A stretch of 64,000 nucleotides of DNA from Paratinospora sagittata (GCA_035771175.1 CM069593.1:38236241-38300240), one strand, 5' to 3'. Shown: positions 1-13,255, counted from the stretch's first letter. Program-made: numbers and translations. Notes: generated by a model from the letters alone, not told the origin.

Positions 1-1480
1 TTTTTTTATTTTTATAAACTCATCTTATTGAAGCAAACTCACCATTTGAATTGAAGCTTTTACCTTTAGTTAATGAAAATATTTTGTTATTTTCGTTATT
101 TTTTTTTTCTATTTTCATTCAATTAATTAAAAATATTTGTCAATACCATTAAGGAGAGATTGCAGTGAAAACATTACAACTAAGTTCACTTCAAGGCTTG
201 ATTCCAAGGATGATGGGGTGTTTTCAAGTTTTCATCCTTTCCCACTTATTTGATTTCAAGGATATTGTTGTAAAGATGGTTTGTGTCGAGGAAGAAGGTC
301 AAAGTTTCATATTTGGTCAATGGTGCCAAATACCTCAAATCAAACAACTATTTACTTGTTTCATCCTTTCCCACTCTTTTTGGCGTCTTTTTTGTATTCT
401 GGATTTTCCCACTCGTTCATGATATAAGAAACCAGCTTCTCTCTCATATCCCTTTTTAATTAATCACTTAACGATGTGTCAATTGAGCTGATGTGGCTAC
501 TTGCCACAAAGCTTAGTAAGAATTCTAGAGTAAGCATAGCATTAGCCTAAAGAAAAAGGTTACATTTTATAAGAGCAAAAGGTAGAGAATCTGACAAAGA
601 GGTCATATAGAGGTTTTATTTTATGAACAACATCGGCTAGTTATCATTGAAGTTCCTAAGAAGAGATTGCATTCTTCATCTCTGGAGTTTAATTAGACAC
701 CAATGTATTAGTGTCTCGTGCATGGTCATTAAAGTTATTATTCCATCTTATTAGTTGCGCATAGCTAACCTAACTAGTTAAATTGATCTTTATGCACAGA
801 ATTAGACCTTGAATATTTTAGCTTCTGCATCACGTGCTTGTGGATTGAGCAATATAGTACCGCTTTAGCTAGCTTTTGATAATGTTTTATTATGTTTTCT
901 CTGTTTTATTGCTATTTTCTCTTTTTGTTGACAGTTATCTTTACTCTAATCATCATTGAAACCGTGGTGTAATGCAACATAATGGGTTAAAAGAATGAGC
1001 ATGTGTTTTACATGATCAGAAGTAGGAGCAAACATACTAGGGTTTACCAGTTGTAGAAATCCCAAATATCCAATGACATCCTAAAGTTCGTACCATCAAC
1101 CTTGCACATACAATTCAACTTATGAAATCATGGTATGCTTGAAATTTTCTATTTTATATTCATTTTTTCTTTTTTTTTTTCTCATCACATTGCCATATTT
1201 CATTTTAGTTGAGTTGACAGATATAACTATTTGTGGTGTTGACTGAGCCCCTGATACAACGAAGTAGAAGAAATTGAATTATGTAGTCAACGGCATATAG
1301 TTGGGAAAAGGCTTAGTTGAGTTGAGTTTAGTGGAATGTTACCATATTTCAACTTATAATATTTTCTTTTAGAAAAATGCATATACTAATTTGGTAAATG
1401 TGCTTCAAGTGCTTAATGCATTATTACAGTGGCTTGTTCTGATTACATGCTCATATAAAGGAAAACTTTACAGATTTCAG
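1..1480. other. Non-coding, probably intron of the bHLH gene
   Basis: AT-rich sequence with only short, biased open frames. The next exon starts at 1481 with an acceptor (TTTCAG) and codes for the second half of a bHLH domain, so this stretch should be intron, with the exon for the basic region and helix 1 lying to the left of the window. I searched it for the basic region/helix 1 signature (REKINARMK-like) and did not find it. Nothing else recognisable. Confidence 0.5.
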
Positions 1481-4400
1481 GTACAGCTCTGGTGCTGGAT
1501 GAGATCATCAACCATGTGCAAGCTTTACAACGTCAAGTGGAGGTCAGAAAAAAATCAGATGTCTATAGCTTAGTTGTATTGATATGTTTACTTGTTTACT
1601 GTTTCTTTAGAAAAGCTAAGAGAGGCTTGGAGTGGGACTTGGGTTTTGGACTGCAGATATGTATGCTGCACAAAAGAAATGATTGTTTCTAACACAAAAA
1701 TTTGAAACAAAAAGTAATACAGTTTTTGTAATGCATCTAAGGGTGTCAATAACTGTATCACTATTTGGTCTTAAATTTTTGTATTAGAATAGAATTGCTC
1801 AATACCCAATTCTTGTGATGGTGAGTGGCAACTAGAAGCTTTTTTTAATTTTTTATTTTTTACTATTTTTGAAAGGAAAGGCCACATGAAGTGAAGGGGA
1901 GCTCAGTTCGGTGGGACACTCCTTCAGACACTTTATAATTATGATTTTCTGATCACCTCATCTTCAGCACATGCTAAGAATAGATGCGATTGGTGAATTA
2001 GGGCAACTGATTCTAACAACTTTTCCCGTGATAAAAAACCTTAAAGTTCCCACAAATCCAATGGGATAGCTGGCTTTCATTGTTTAGTTGGCTTCAAAAG
2101 AGCCGCATGAATAAAGGAATAGTATGATGCTACAGCTACTGTGAATTAAATATCTGAATTGACATACCAATCATCCTGCTAATCTGTTTCTATTTTGATT
2201 GTGCATCATCAATGTGGTAGCTACTTAGGTCATGACCATAGGCAGAATTTCATCAGTGAAGTTCAAGCCTCCAGAGCACAATGGCAATTAATGCTAGCTG
2301 GAAATTGCTGCTACTCAGTCGAGTATCTGCGATGCTTACTGAAAACTGAAAGCATCATCTGCAGAAAATTGAGGAATGGAAAATACAATCCATCTAAAAA
2401 GGAAAAGTAGAAAATCCTTTCAATCTCCTACAACTTATACATTTTGCTTCTTTGGTAACAAGACCAATGGAGGTAGATCATGTTTAGATTCCAGTCTGTT
2501 TGACTTAATGGTCTTGAGATGTATATGCACTTTGTTGATTCTGTGCTGATTACTCATTTTCTTTTGCTGTGAAGCTATAACCTAAATTGACCAGTTGATC
2601 TTTGTGGGTTCAGCTCCTTTCAATGAGACTTGCTTCAGTTAATCCAAGAATTGATTTCAATTTGGACAGCATTATGCCATCAGAAGTACGTGAACCCTCA
2701 TATTGATTAATTTTTTTTATAATCAAATTAAGATTGAGTGACCACAAAAGAAATGAATTAACTAGGATGCTTGTTTCTTTTATATGGGAAGTTTTGGACA
2801 ATGAGTTTTGTATCAAAATCCTGCATGTGATATAATTGGTCCATTGATCATGTGAATTTTTGGCCTCTTAGGATGCCCCTCTAAATATTTGTTGATGTTT
2901 GTCCTCTATTGAGTATTTTGTTTTGTTTTTATTTATTTATTTATTTTTATTCTTTTTGTAAATGAGATACTCAAATATAATTTCTAAAAGTCCCTACATT
3001 AATTAATACACCAACTCAATAAATTGATTAATAGGTCACACCCAATGAACGCGGCTCCTCCTATTGCGAGGTTTAGAAAATAATCGCTATATGCATCCTT
3101 ACCCCTTCTTTTGTCGAAAGAGTATTGGTGTTGGATATGAATGGGCAAAGGAAGCCCACTACTCTAGGGGTAAAGGGAGAGCTCAAGTTGCCCTCCCATT
3201 GTTTATAGAGAGGCAGAGAGGTAGTAGGCCCTATTCCCTTTCCTATCCAACAGGAAAGGGAGTCCAGATCCCTCTTCTCATACATATTCAACACAAATTT
3301 AATTTGAACTCTTACAATGGAGCCACCTTAAGGTTGCATTAACCTTTCTATTAAGTGGGCACATCAATTGTTAGTGTGTCTAAAAGGATGTTCAATATAA
3401 TCTAAACCCCTAAGCTCACACATGTACATTGAGGATTTAGTGAATATCTGTCTAAAACTTAATGCCATGCTCCTCAAATAAGGTGTCTTAGTGAAACAAC
3501 TGTTTACATGAATATGATTCCATGTTTCTCCAGATCTAAAGAAACTGATCTTTTAATGTCGTGATTGCATTTGGAACTAGTTTTTTGCTGGTTCTTTGTA
3601 ACTATAAGCTTCCATGTCTATACCATCACAAACACTAAACTTCTAATATTTTGATACATGGGTTTTAGGAATACAATATATAATAAATGATTTTCTAATT
3701 TTGATGAGATGAGACAAACGGAAAATTCCAATGGGAGTCAGAATATTGTTTTGTTAAACAATTTGTTTTTTTTTTTTAATATGTCTAAGCAGCATCTGGT
3801 GAGTATTTTGTTGTTTGATTTGAAATATGTGCAAAGAATATTGAATTGTCTGGGCATTATTTTATCATACATACCGAAGAATAGCATTTTATGGATCTAT
3901 TTTTATATGAAGGAAGCCATTTCTCATTTAAGTACTCCATCTACAAACCTAACATGACCAAAGATTTCTCCAGAACTGGTTAGCTAGTGCCTACTACTCT
4001 GTTATAAAATTTTACATATTAGCTCCAAATTAATTTGAATTTTCAAAACTAACTTGGTCTTGTTTCCAAACCAGAGTTAAAACCTCTGATTTATGACGCC
4101 ACATAGTTTTATCATTGCCATTTAGATTCCAACATTCGTAGAAGACCAACTTGGCATTTATTTGGCTGCCTTTGAACTTATCGCAGGATGGATGTTTAAT
4201 GGTTGGGGTAGGCACCTTCCCAAGCTTGGTTGAACCATCTATGGGGCCTGATATTCAGGGCAGAAACACCAGTGGAGGAAGTCATCTATATCCCAATCAG
4301 AATTGGCAGCAACAATTTTGGCATCTTGATGTGCTCCAACCGCCTACAGGGGAAAGAGATGAGAACCAAAATTTCATTACTAACCCAGAGGACTCAATTT

Positions 4401-5227
4401 TTAGCTATAACTCTTCCTCAAATTCAGGTGAAGTCATTTTTTGTTCCACGTACTTGAAGTGAAATTAATTATATTTGCAAAGTAAACTATACTGCATAAC
4501 CAGTTTTCTCTTCACCTTGGAAAGTATTATAATAGTTGCATAGCCATCATTGCACATACCATCAATAATTTTTTTTTTTTTAAAGACATACCGTCAATAA
4601 TTTGACCATGAAAAATATTTAATGCATTTGGATTAGAGATAAAGATTTAGTTGGAAAACATTGCATCTGAAGATAAATACTCAGCCAAGCACCACTTGGC
4701 TTGATGGCTAAAGGAATCTCCCCTCGTCCATGAGGTTGAGGGTTCTATTCTCCTTGGGGAGTTGATTTCCCATAGGTTGTGGTTTAATACCTACAGCTTG
4801 CCCTGAGCCTTTGTGCTCTATATTAGGCCTTTGTGCCCTTTACTGGGTCTTTGAGCGCACATGTCTTAGAGTGTTCTAGCACATGGAAGGTGCTGCTTCT
4901 GTTTGGTGTGAAAAAGAAAATAAAAAAATTGTAACGAATCCAAAGTCTCCATGGAATTGCAATATTGTGGGTGATAATTTGACTGTTGAGCTCTTCAATT
5001 GTTAGCTCATTTCTGTCTCCTCAAATAAACATGCACATTTCCTATACGTTTTAATGGTACTACCTAGGATCATCTGATGATCACTTGAATACATTCAGTT
5101 GATAAAATTTTCTGGCTTCTAATTAGTTAGTAGGGGGATAATAATTCCAGTGCAGTTCTAACTATTGTTTTATTTTCATTTTGTTACAGAGAATATTCAT
5201 GTGAACCAGTTGAAAATGGAAATCTGA
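1481..5227 (+). CDS. bHLH transcription factor, bHLH48/bHLH60-like, 3' half (four exons)
   Basis: Four exons with consensus splice sites join in frame: 1481-1542, 2614-2685, 4187-4427 and 5190-5227 (stop TGA 5225-5227). Exon 1481 codes for TALVLDEIINHVQALQRQVE, the loop and helix 2 of a plant bHLH domain. The next exon codes for LLSMRLASVNPRIDFNLDS, the conserved extension of the family. The third is a Gln/Asn-rich C-terminal region with WHLDVLQPP and a Pro-Glu-Asp-Ser segment. The last ends in NQLKMEI, matching the C-terminal NQ(L/V)KMEL of the bHLH48/60 group. Introns are 1071, 1501 and 762 bp, with phases 0, 0 and 1. Family members are nuclear DNA-binding dimers. The basic region and N-terminus are not in the window, so the gene is partial here. 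Frames are uninterrupted and splice sites intact, so it may be functional. Subgroup assignment rests on remembered family signatures. Confidence 0.85.
3038..3345 (+). mobile_element. Possible SINE-like fragment in bHLH intron 2
   Basis: A more GC-rich island in AT-rich intron. It contains CTCCTCCTATTGCGAGGTTT and then GCATCCTTACCCCTTCTTTT, an order that recalls the body of plant tRNA-derived SINEs (CTCC-CTAT-GCG-GGGT, later GCAGCCTTACCC). No A or B box, poly(A) tail or target duplication was found, so it would be a decayed fragment. The 92-residue open frame here is not taken as a gene. Confidence 0.3.
4680..4930 (+). mobile_element. tRNA-derived SINE-like insertion in bHLH intron 3
   Basis: It begins with CTTGGCTTGATGGCTAAAGG, like a pol III A box, followed about 30 nt later by GAGGGTTCTATTCTCC, like a B box (GGTTCRANNCC). 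A tRNA-unrelated body follows with repeated GCCTTTGTGC phrases, and then an A-rich tail (GAAAAAGAAAATAAAAAAATTG). That order is the layout of a plant SINE. No clear target-site duplication was found. It lies between exons 4187-4427 and 5190-5227 and does not disturb either splice site. Confidence 0.45.
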
Positions 5228-6387
5228 TGCTCGGCTTGGCTTTGGTGCTGTATTCTGTAGTGTATATAATTGGGGAATATTTCTAGCAGATTAGTAGGAG
5301 AATGATGAACTCTACAAGTTCCTTCCAGGGTCTCCCCGCTTGTTTGAGAGTATTTTTGCTATAAACGTTTGGAAACCCATTGTTTCTTTTTTGAGTGGAG
5401 ACCCAAGGATTAATCAATTTCATATATATACTTTCATATGTAAACAAATACTAACTCAATAGGATCACTCAACCTTCTACTTTGATTCCATGTATTAGAA
5501 AGATTGTATGGTTCATTTTGTGAAACATGGAACAAGAGCTCTTGCTTGGAAATTATTAAGTCAAGTACTTCTTGAAAGCTCCATTATACCATTGCCTCTG
5601 TGTATGTGTTATATTAATGTTGAAATTGAAACTTCTACTACCACCAGACGTCACTTAAACTCACAAATAAACAAGGCAGCAAACTTAATTAGTAAAGTTT
5701 TTCTATGTTGCCCAATTCTTTTTTTATCACCACTGCATCTTGGAGACCTAGGCTTGTAATGTGGGAAGTAATGCAATATTCATCTTATTACTTGTGACTT
5801 TTCATCCTGATGGATTTTTTTTATGACTTCGCATATTTTATAACGTAAGGTCTCTTCTTTTTGCCCTTATGGATTTGCTTTGCTCGTACATGCATGCATG
5901 CACAATCATGTAAGCGAGGCCCTCTCGAAAAAGTGAACCTAAGTCTGCCACCTCGAAACTTGCTAGCCACACAATCTGCCTTCTCATGCCACCCTCGAGG
6001 TCCTCCCTAAATCAATGTTCACAAATCCAAGACAAAAGCATATATTTTGCCCAAGACCTGTTTGACTGCATGGTCAATATGAGGCTATAACATTTTTTAA
6101 CAGAATTTTGAGTTAAAAAAAAAATTAAGATGTCACCTAACCTTTGAACTAATTTAGTGACACCTACCGCATTCTTATGTTGTAGCCAATTAAATACAGT
6201 AATTAAATGGGACAATTGAAGATTGTGCTTTGTGATTATCCAATAATTAAGGTACTTAAATTCAAAATATGATTAATTTTATAATGAACAAAATATTCAA
6301 ATAGTTTGATCATTATTAAATTAATCATAATGCAAATTGAAAGAACATAGTATATCTTGATAAACTAAGCATGCTCATTGTACATTG
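5228..6387. other. bHLH 3' UTR and intergenic sequence
   Basis: Follows the TGA at 5225-5227. The first few hundred bases probably hold the 3' UTR, but no poly(A) signal could be chosen with confidence. There is a small (CATG)n run near 5890. Open frames on either strand are short and compositionally biased; no further gene seen. Confidence 0.5.
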
Positions 6388-7165
6388 ACCCCGTTTGGTA
6401 GCGCGTTTCAAACCGCGTTTACGGTGAGAGTTTTTCAGACGCTTTAAATGCAGCGTTTGGTATGCTGCGCGTCGTTGTTTCAAAACGCAATAAATAGCAT
6501 TTTGCAAAAGCAGGGAGGTGGCTGCTTCTGTGGCTCCCCCACTGCGTGCGTTTATAAAATAAGTTCCTATTTTACCTTTTTTTTTATCTTTTTAAAATAT
6601 TAAAACCAACCATATTAATTCATTGTACAAACATTAATTGATCTTTTCATTTTATTTTCTCTTTTTTTTGTTGCTTCTGATATTTTACGAGTTAATATTA
6701 TATATTATTACAAAATATTATATCTTTATTTATGTCCTAATTAGTATGGATGATATGTGTTGTTATAGCAGAGGAGTTATTTAAATCAATTGATTTAAGT
6801 AAATTATAAGTTAAAAATATTTTAAAAATAAAACACAAAATTAAATTAAAAATTTTCAAAATACTTTAAAAAATATATTTTACACACGTTAATTCTCAAA
6901 TTATTTGATGATTAAATTAAGTAGTAGGTATTAAAGTTAGTAGTAATATAGATTACTTAGATATAAGTATATTTATTTTAATTATTAAAGGGTAAAATTG
7001 TCAAAAAAAAATTATAAATGTTATACCAAATACTTTAAAAACAGCAAAAAAACATTTAATGTGTGTGGTAAAGCTTTTTGAAAAAATATTTTTTTAAGAA
7101 AAGTGTTTTCTTAAGAAGTATTTTTTAAAAAGATATTTTTTAAAAAACTCTTCGAAAGAGAGCCA
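6388..7165. mobile_element. Possible hAT-like non-autonomous transposon
   Basis: The left edge reads CCCCGTTTGGTAGCGCGTTT and continues with repeated CGCGTTT, GCGTTTGG and AAACGC phrases. This is the usual look of non-autonomous hAT ends in plants. The interior is AT-rich and non-coding. The right edge is uncertain: near 7140-7165 a (T)nAAAAA(A)CTCTTCGAAAGAGAG palindrome occurs, but no clean terminal inverted repeat or 8-bp duplication was found. Confidence 0.3.
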
Positions 7166-7529
7166 TTAGCTAGTTATGTGAAATCTATGCTATATAACTA
7201 TCAAGAATAAACGACCTATAATGCACTTGTTCCCATAATAGAATGCCCTTAATTGTGGCTCCCCAACTTTATTGGAAATTGTGTTAAGTATAATTTATGT
7301 ATCTGAATTTTTTGCCTAATTATTGCTGACGTGTTTTTTTGTTTCTTAAATACGACCAAAAAAAGTTTTATTTGCTAAACTACAGCACTTTGGCCACGTG
7401 GCCAAAATGCTGGCAAATGGCATTTTCTAATGAAAACGCCAGATACTTAGGTGTTTTCTTTTAAAAAAACAATGAATAAAAAGTAAAAAAAAATTGGAAA
7501 AAGAATGAAAACGCCGGATGGTCCGGCGG

Positions 7530-8814
7530 AATCCGTTGTCTGTTTTTCATTTTTTTCATAGAGGAGAAAGAGAAAAGGGGAGCAGGAGACCAAAAAGAGA
7601 GAAAAGGGACAGGAAAAAGAAGAAAATAGAAGAGGAGTTTTTCTTTTCTACTGAATTTTTTGAAATGTATTTTTTGTTGTTTCTTTTTTTTAGGTTCTCC
7701 TTTCTACAACATGTATATATTAAGAATGCTTGATAATATGTCATTATTTTATACCTATTTTTGTTGTTTACTGATTATGAATGCTTGATAATATTGGTGG
7801 CCTAGGTTTGGCACATGGTAGGGGAAGTTTTTTTTGTCAACTTGAAATTTGATTTGAAAATCAAAGGTTTATTCAACTTTTCGACTTGAAATGCGAATGT
7901 AAGCAAGTGAAAAAAATGTAAATGGAAATGAAAAAAAGAAGACATGAATTTGCTTTGACAAAAAAAAAAAAAAAAACCAATGAATAAATCCTAAGTAAGC
8001 AATCAGGCTTTTTAACATCTCCATTGACCAAGCCATTGCATAGATGCTACTGAAGTGGTTTTTGAAAACATTTAATCATTTAACATATATCGTTCCTCTA
8101 TGTTAAGCAAAAAAAAAAACAAAGACCTTGAAAACATTTCTATTAACTTTAATTTAATTCTTTATTACTTAATTAACCATTCCTCAAGAATAAAAAATCT
8201 TATGGATTAATCATATGACTTTTCTAATTTTTGCACGCTTAAGAAAATTAATAGACAACTATCTTTAGGGCTATTTTTTAAGCAAATATATATGTTCTTT
8301 TGGGCTTACTTGTAACATTTTTTACCAATCACATGCAAATAGAGTATTGATAATTTAAATACAAATATGCTTATTTTTTGAAAAGTACTTCAGAGGTTTT
8401 TTTTTTTTTTTTGTCAAAGGAAAAATACTTTTGAGTTAGTTGTTTTAAAATATGTTTGAAGGAAGTGTTACATCTTCATGAATTATTAGTTGAGTTAATA
8501 GTACAATATTCATTGGGGAGAAAACTACAATACAAACTGCATCACTCAATAATTTTTGAATTTTTATTGAATCATGTGTCGAAACGTGATTCAATACTAT
8601 CCAAAAGTATTAAGCTCTTGGAAGTTTACTTGGATTTGTTTGGTTTTTTTTTTTTTATCTATTTTCAAACTAGTTGATTGACATGTACGTGAACCACAAC
8701 TAAACTGTATTACTTAATTAAATAAATTTAGTACTCTTACTTTATCAGTACTTTTGTTGTGTAATAATGTTGTTTACCTAAGGATTTTAATTAATTTATT
8801 ATTGTGTAGGAACT
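7530..8814. other. MULE 5' subterminal and leader region
   Basis: Non-coding AT-rich sequence between the putative left end and the transposase start. It includes a purine tract (7560-7640), poly(A) and poly(T) runs, and an intron-like acceptor (TTATTGTGTAG) six bases before the ATG at 8815. Nothing else recognised. Confidence 0.4.
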
Positions 8815-11458
8815 ATGGAAGAAAGAATTGTATCTGTTATTTTACATGTCAATGGTGAAGTTTCTTATGAGCCACATGGAGTATCATTTAATAGTCCTTT
8901 TGTGAGGGGTATTATGTTGAATCTTGGAACAAAAAAAGATCAGCTGGAACGTGCCATATACGATGCCCTCTTCATTGACTATAGGACTTCAAAGGTTACA
9001 ATGGTATATAGATATCCAACTATGGCACCTAATGGAATGTTATACTTCATACCCATGGCACTTGAAGATGAGAACAATGTTGAGTTTATGTGGACTGTCT
9101 TGTCTCAAATGCCACCACCAAACTCTATTGAATTATGTGTGACTTCAACTTCTATGCACGTTTCACAGAGTTCTCCTGCTTTTCAAGGTGATGATATACA
9201 TACAAGTGCCCCATCTCCTCAAGTGGAGCAACATAATGACCGCGAAGAAGACGTAGGCCCAAGTGATCCAGTTTTTTATTGTGAAGCTTCACAAAATGTT
9301 AGTGTTGGATTGCCTAGGGTTAGAATTGCCGAATATGTTGTCGAAGGTGTTGGAACCCGATACTATCCGACAAAAGCCGAAGAAATGATTCATGATGAAA
9401 TGCAGTTCGAAGAAGAAAAAACATCATTTGAAAATGAAGAGGAGACAAGTAATGAAGAGATCATGGAGCCCGCACCCATGTTTGTTGAGATGGATTGGGA
9501 AAATATTAACTCTACACGAACTGAACATTTGTAACCAAATCCAAATTTACAAAATGTGTTGGTGGAACTTAAATAAGGAATGCGATTCGAGAGTAAGAAG
9601 GATTTACAGTATGTCGTGAAGCTTTATTGCATAAATAAGCATTACCAGATCACTGTTGTTGAATTAGAGTGAAAACTTTGGGCAGTTAGGTGCAAGATGT
9701 GGGGTGAAGGCTGTAAATGGAGATTGTGCGCTTGCAAGCGCAAATCACATCGACTTTTTGAGATAACACAATATGGTGAGCCTCATAGTTATGTGTACCC
9801 AAGATTGTCACAGGACCATGCACAATTGGACTCATCACTGATTGCCTGACATGTACAAAATGTGGTTCATGTAGATACATTAACTTCTATGGCAGCACTT
9901 TCTCAAATGGTAAAAGATGATTTTGGATATACCGTCGGATACAAAAAAATTGTGGTCCGGTAAGAGAAAAGTAATTGCAAACGTATTTGGTGAATGGGAT
10001 AAATCTTATCAAATGTTGCCAAGGTGGTTGGCTGTGATGAAACTGAGGAATCCAGGAACAAAGGTTGAATGGTGTCACAAAATGTTTTCACCTAACGTAA
10101 TTGCTCCACCATACAAGGTATTTCAACGTGTATTTTGGGCCTTTGGTGCATGTATCGAAGGTTTTAAACCTTGTAGGCTCATTATACAAATCGATGGGAC
10201 TTTTTTGTATGGCAAGTACAAAAGTAAACTTCTCGTTGCAACCTATGTTGATTCAGATGGTTATGTATTTCTATTATGTTTTGCAATTGTTGAAGAAGAA
10301 TTCGCAGACAGTTGGAGATGGTTTTTGCAATGTATGAGGAATCACGTAACTGATCGGTTGGGTATTTGCCTAATATCTGATCGTCATGCCGGTATTATAA
10401 AAGCAGTATCTAAGGGTGCACTTAAGTGGTGTGAGCCATATGGACGCCATCGATTTTGCATAAGGCATGTGGCTAGCAATTTTAATGAGAAGTGCAAAAA
10501 TTCCACTCTGAAGGAATTGGTAAATCGAGCAAGGTGCCAACGCCAACCTCGCAAGTACACAATAATCATGCAAGATATTGAAAGAATTAACCCTCAATGC
10601 ATGCAATTCTTTAGTCGATTAACAAAAGAATAATGGACACAAGCATATGATGGTGGTCATCGTTATGGTTGGATGACTTCGAACTTAGTAGGTTAGTAAT
10701 ATTTGTTTTTAAAAAATCAATTTTATTATTTCGACAATAAAATTAGTTTGATTTTTTATTCTTTATTTCATTTTGAGTTTCAGAGTCTATTAATGGTGTC
10801 CTTAAATGTGCTCGCATGCTACCGGTGACGTCGTTGGTATAATTGATTTATTATAGATGTGTCATATACTTTGACACATGAAGAGCGAATATTGGGGCAT
10901 TGTTGGCTACATAGAATGTATTCACTCCATATGCGATGGAAGTCATCAAAAAGTACGAGAAGTGGACAAAAAAACACATGGTGACCATAATTGATAGAGT
11001 ATGTGGTGAGTTTGAGGTTTTGACTGGTAGACATGGATCTCATATGGATAAGGGTTGTACAAGCAGTTGTGAATCTAGAGGAACAAAGTTGCAGCTATAA
11101 CAAATGGTGGTCATTTGGCATTCCTTGCTCACATGTTATAGCTGTTTGTGAACAATTGAGAATTAACTACTTGCAGTATATGAAACATTATTACAGAGTT
11201 GATGAATACGTCAAATGCTACACACCAAATTTTAGAGCTATCTCACATGAGAAGTATTGGCCAACAGAAGATGTCGTTGACATTCGACCTGATCACACAA
11301 TGATTCGTAGGAAGGGGAGGCCAAAGTCATCATGTATACGAAATGATATGGATTGGCATGAACCTAGAAGGAAGATACATTGTGGGATTTGTAAGGAAAA
11401 AGGGCATAATCGAAAGAAATGTCCAAATAAGAGTAGCGGACAATCATCAAATCCATGA
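8815..11458 (+). pseudogene. MULE (mudrA-type) transposase, broken
   Basis: Several open blocks give one MULE transposase in order. 8815-9534 (239 aa) is the N-terminal PB1-like/acidic region. 9570-9910 holds the DNA-binding domain (CKMWGEGCKWRLCACKRK, then FEITQYGEPHS), with in-frame stops after VVELE and after SSLIA. 9917-10633 is the MULE catalytic core: IDGTFLYGKYKSKLLVAT with the first acidic residue, then ISDRHAGI, then CIRHVASNF. A likely intron lies at about 10692-10783, after which ESINGVLKCARMLP continues the conserved C-terminal part. 11033-11458 has a SWIM-type region (WWSFGIPCSHVIAVC) and a zinc knuckle (CGICKEKGHNRKKC). The family cuts and inserts DNA at long terminal inverted repeats. 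In the SWIM motif a ligand Cys is replaced by Tyr (SCSYNKWW). Stops at 9532-9534, in 9570-9910, at 10631-10633 and in the following part make it non-functional as it stands. Confidence 0.85.
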
Positions 11459-11679
11459 TGTACTTTGTTTACATATTATGAAAGTTTAATATCGAACAAT
11501 TGGATTAAATGTTATTTTTCCACACTGGAAGTTATATTTTTAATATGTTTTGCATTTTGACTATGGATCTTGTTATTCTTGTTTATATTTGAGATTAGGC
11601 ATGTTTGCGTCTTGCTTATATCATCTGACATGTTTTACATATTTTTTTGTTCTATTGTTAATCTGCATTTGCAAATATA

Positions 11680-13255
11680 ATGGAGCCAAGTCCTATAGAT
11701 GATTCAGTCTTGCACCTTCAGGATCGTTATCGTTCCTTTCGTGTATGGGATGGCCAGGTACATGCTATTTCATTAATTCATCAACATGTGTGTATAAAAA
11801 CACAACGCAAATAATATTTTTATTTTGCATGCAGGTTGATTGTCATATTCGTGCTAGGCGTGAGATGTTGTTCTACAAAGGACTATTCCCCTCCATAGTC
11901 GTATTATTCCTTATTTACAGAGGGCTGGATTTTATGGTGTGTCACGAATAGGCTTTATTAGTTTAGATTGACATCTTATTTCAACTTTTGTTGAGCGATG
12001 GCGACCGGAGACACATACGTTTCACATGCCTTGTGAAGAGTGTACTATCACATTACAAGATGTCGCCATACAGTTAGGCTTACCAGTAGATGGTGCGCCT
12101 ATTATTGGACCTTCCGTTCATTCAAATTGGCTTACATTGTGTGAAGAGTTGATTGGAGTAAGATTGAGACTAGAGGATATGTGTGGAAATAAATTATATT
12201 TAAACTGCGTGACAACACATATTACCGAGCTTAATAATGTCAGTGTTGAGATACAAGTGTAACACTATGCGTGAGCGTACATCTTACAAATCATCGGAGG
12301 GTGTCTATTTTCTGATAAGTTTGGTTGCCTGGTTCATTTGATGTTCCTTCCCTTATTGGCAGACGTTGATGCGATAGAAAAATACAGTTGGGGGAGTGCA
12401 TGTTTAGGATGGCTTTACAGGGAGCTTTGCAAAGCAAAACGATGCGATGCAAATGAGATATCTAGGGCACTAATTTTGTTGCAATTGTGGGCTTGGGACA
12501 GGTTTTCACTCCTTGCACCTCAAAGATTGCATCAACCATGTTATATTGAGTTGACATCTAATCATCAGCAATTCCCACCTGCTCCATTGGGCGTACAATA
12601 ATATGCTTTAATTAACTGTTATTTATATTGTCATTTAAAAACTTATTAATATGATTATACTAATTTTATAATGTATTCTTAGTAGGAAGAATTGCCTTCA
12701 GTCAACTAATATTGTAACACACGTGTTGATTCAGTACCGAGATGTCATTGATACACAAGCTCCAGATGAGGTCATTGACAATGTCATCTTATATGTTTAC
12801 GAGTTTTACATTATCAATTTCTCATTTTAATATATAATTATGTATATTTGAATGTATAGGTAATATGGCAACCATATGAAGGCGTTATGACATCATTACC
12901 TCAGTATTGTTTGGAGAATCATAGCTTGTGGAGGGCGATTGTCCCTTTGATTTGTTTTCACATAGTTGAGTGACATCGACCGAATAGGGTACTACGACAA
13001 TTTGGCATAAAACAAGATGTGCTCGAAGCATGTGACACTGAGTTGAGTTTACATGAAATAGATTTGCGAGGTTATACACCACGAGATTGGGATAATTTTC
13101 TTAACAAATATATCGAGATTTGGGAACAAAGAAACGATCGAGTGGTTGGTGATGATTCAAAGTTTGACGATGGATACATGGAGTGTTGCGACCACTTCTC
13201 GGGTGACGTCACAACTGGCACAAAATATCACATACGCCATACACAGAAGTACATG
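11680..13255 (+). pseudogene. Plant mobile domain (PMD) gene, 5' part
   Basis: ATG 11680 opens MEPSPIDDSVLHLQDRYR, and a GT-AG intron at 11758-11834 follows. The PMD core is then readable in pieces: [54 protein letters not shown], then 12338-12601 (WGSACLGWLYRELCKA, ILLQLWAWDRFSLLAP), then VIWQPYEGV and GYTPRDWDNFLNKYIEIW. This order matches the PMD fold of MAIN/MAIL1-like proteins and of TE-encoded relatives. Stops and frame changes (for example after FISLD near 11967 and after CFHIVE near 12975) show decay. It starts about 220 bp after the transposase, on the same strand, and is cut at 13255 in the Lys-Tyr-Met codons by a retroelement. Confidence 0.75.

Noticed and set aside
3064..3342. 92-residue frame in bHLH intron 2
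   Set aside because: Located in a probable repeat within an intron; no domain, opposite strand open as well.
7518..7744. Short frames rich in Lys/Glu/Arg or Phe/Ser
   Set aside because: Products of a purine tract at the MULE edge, not genes.
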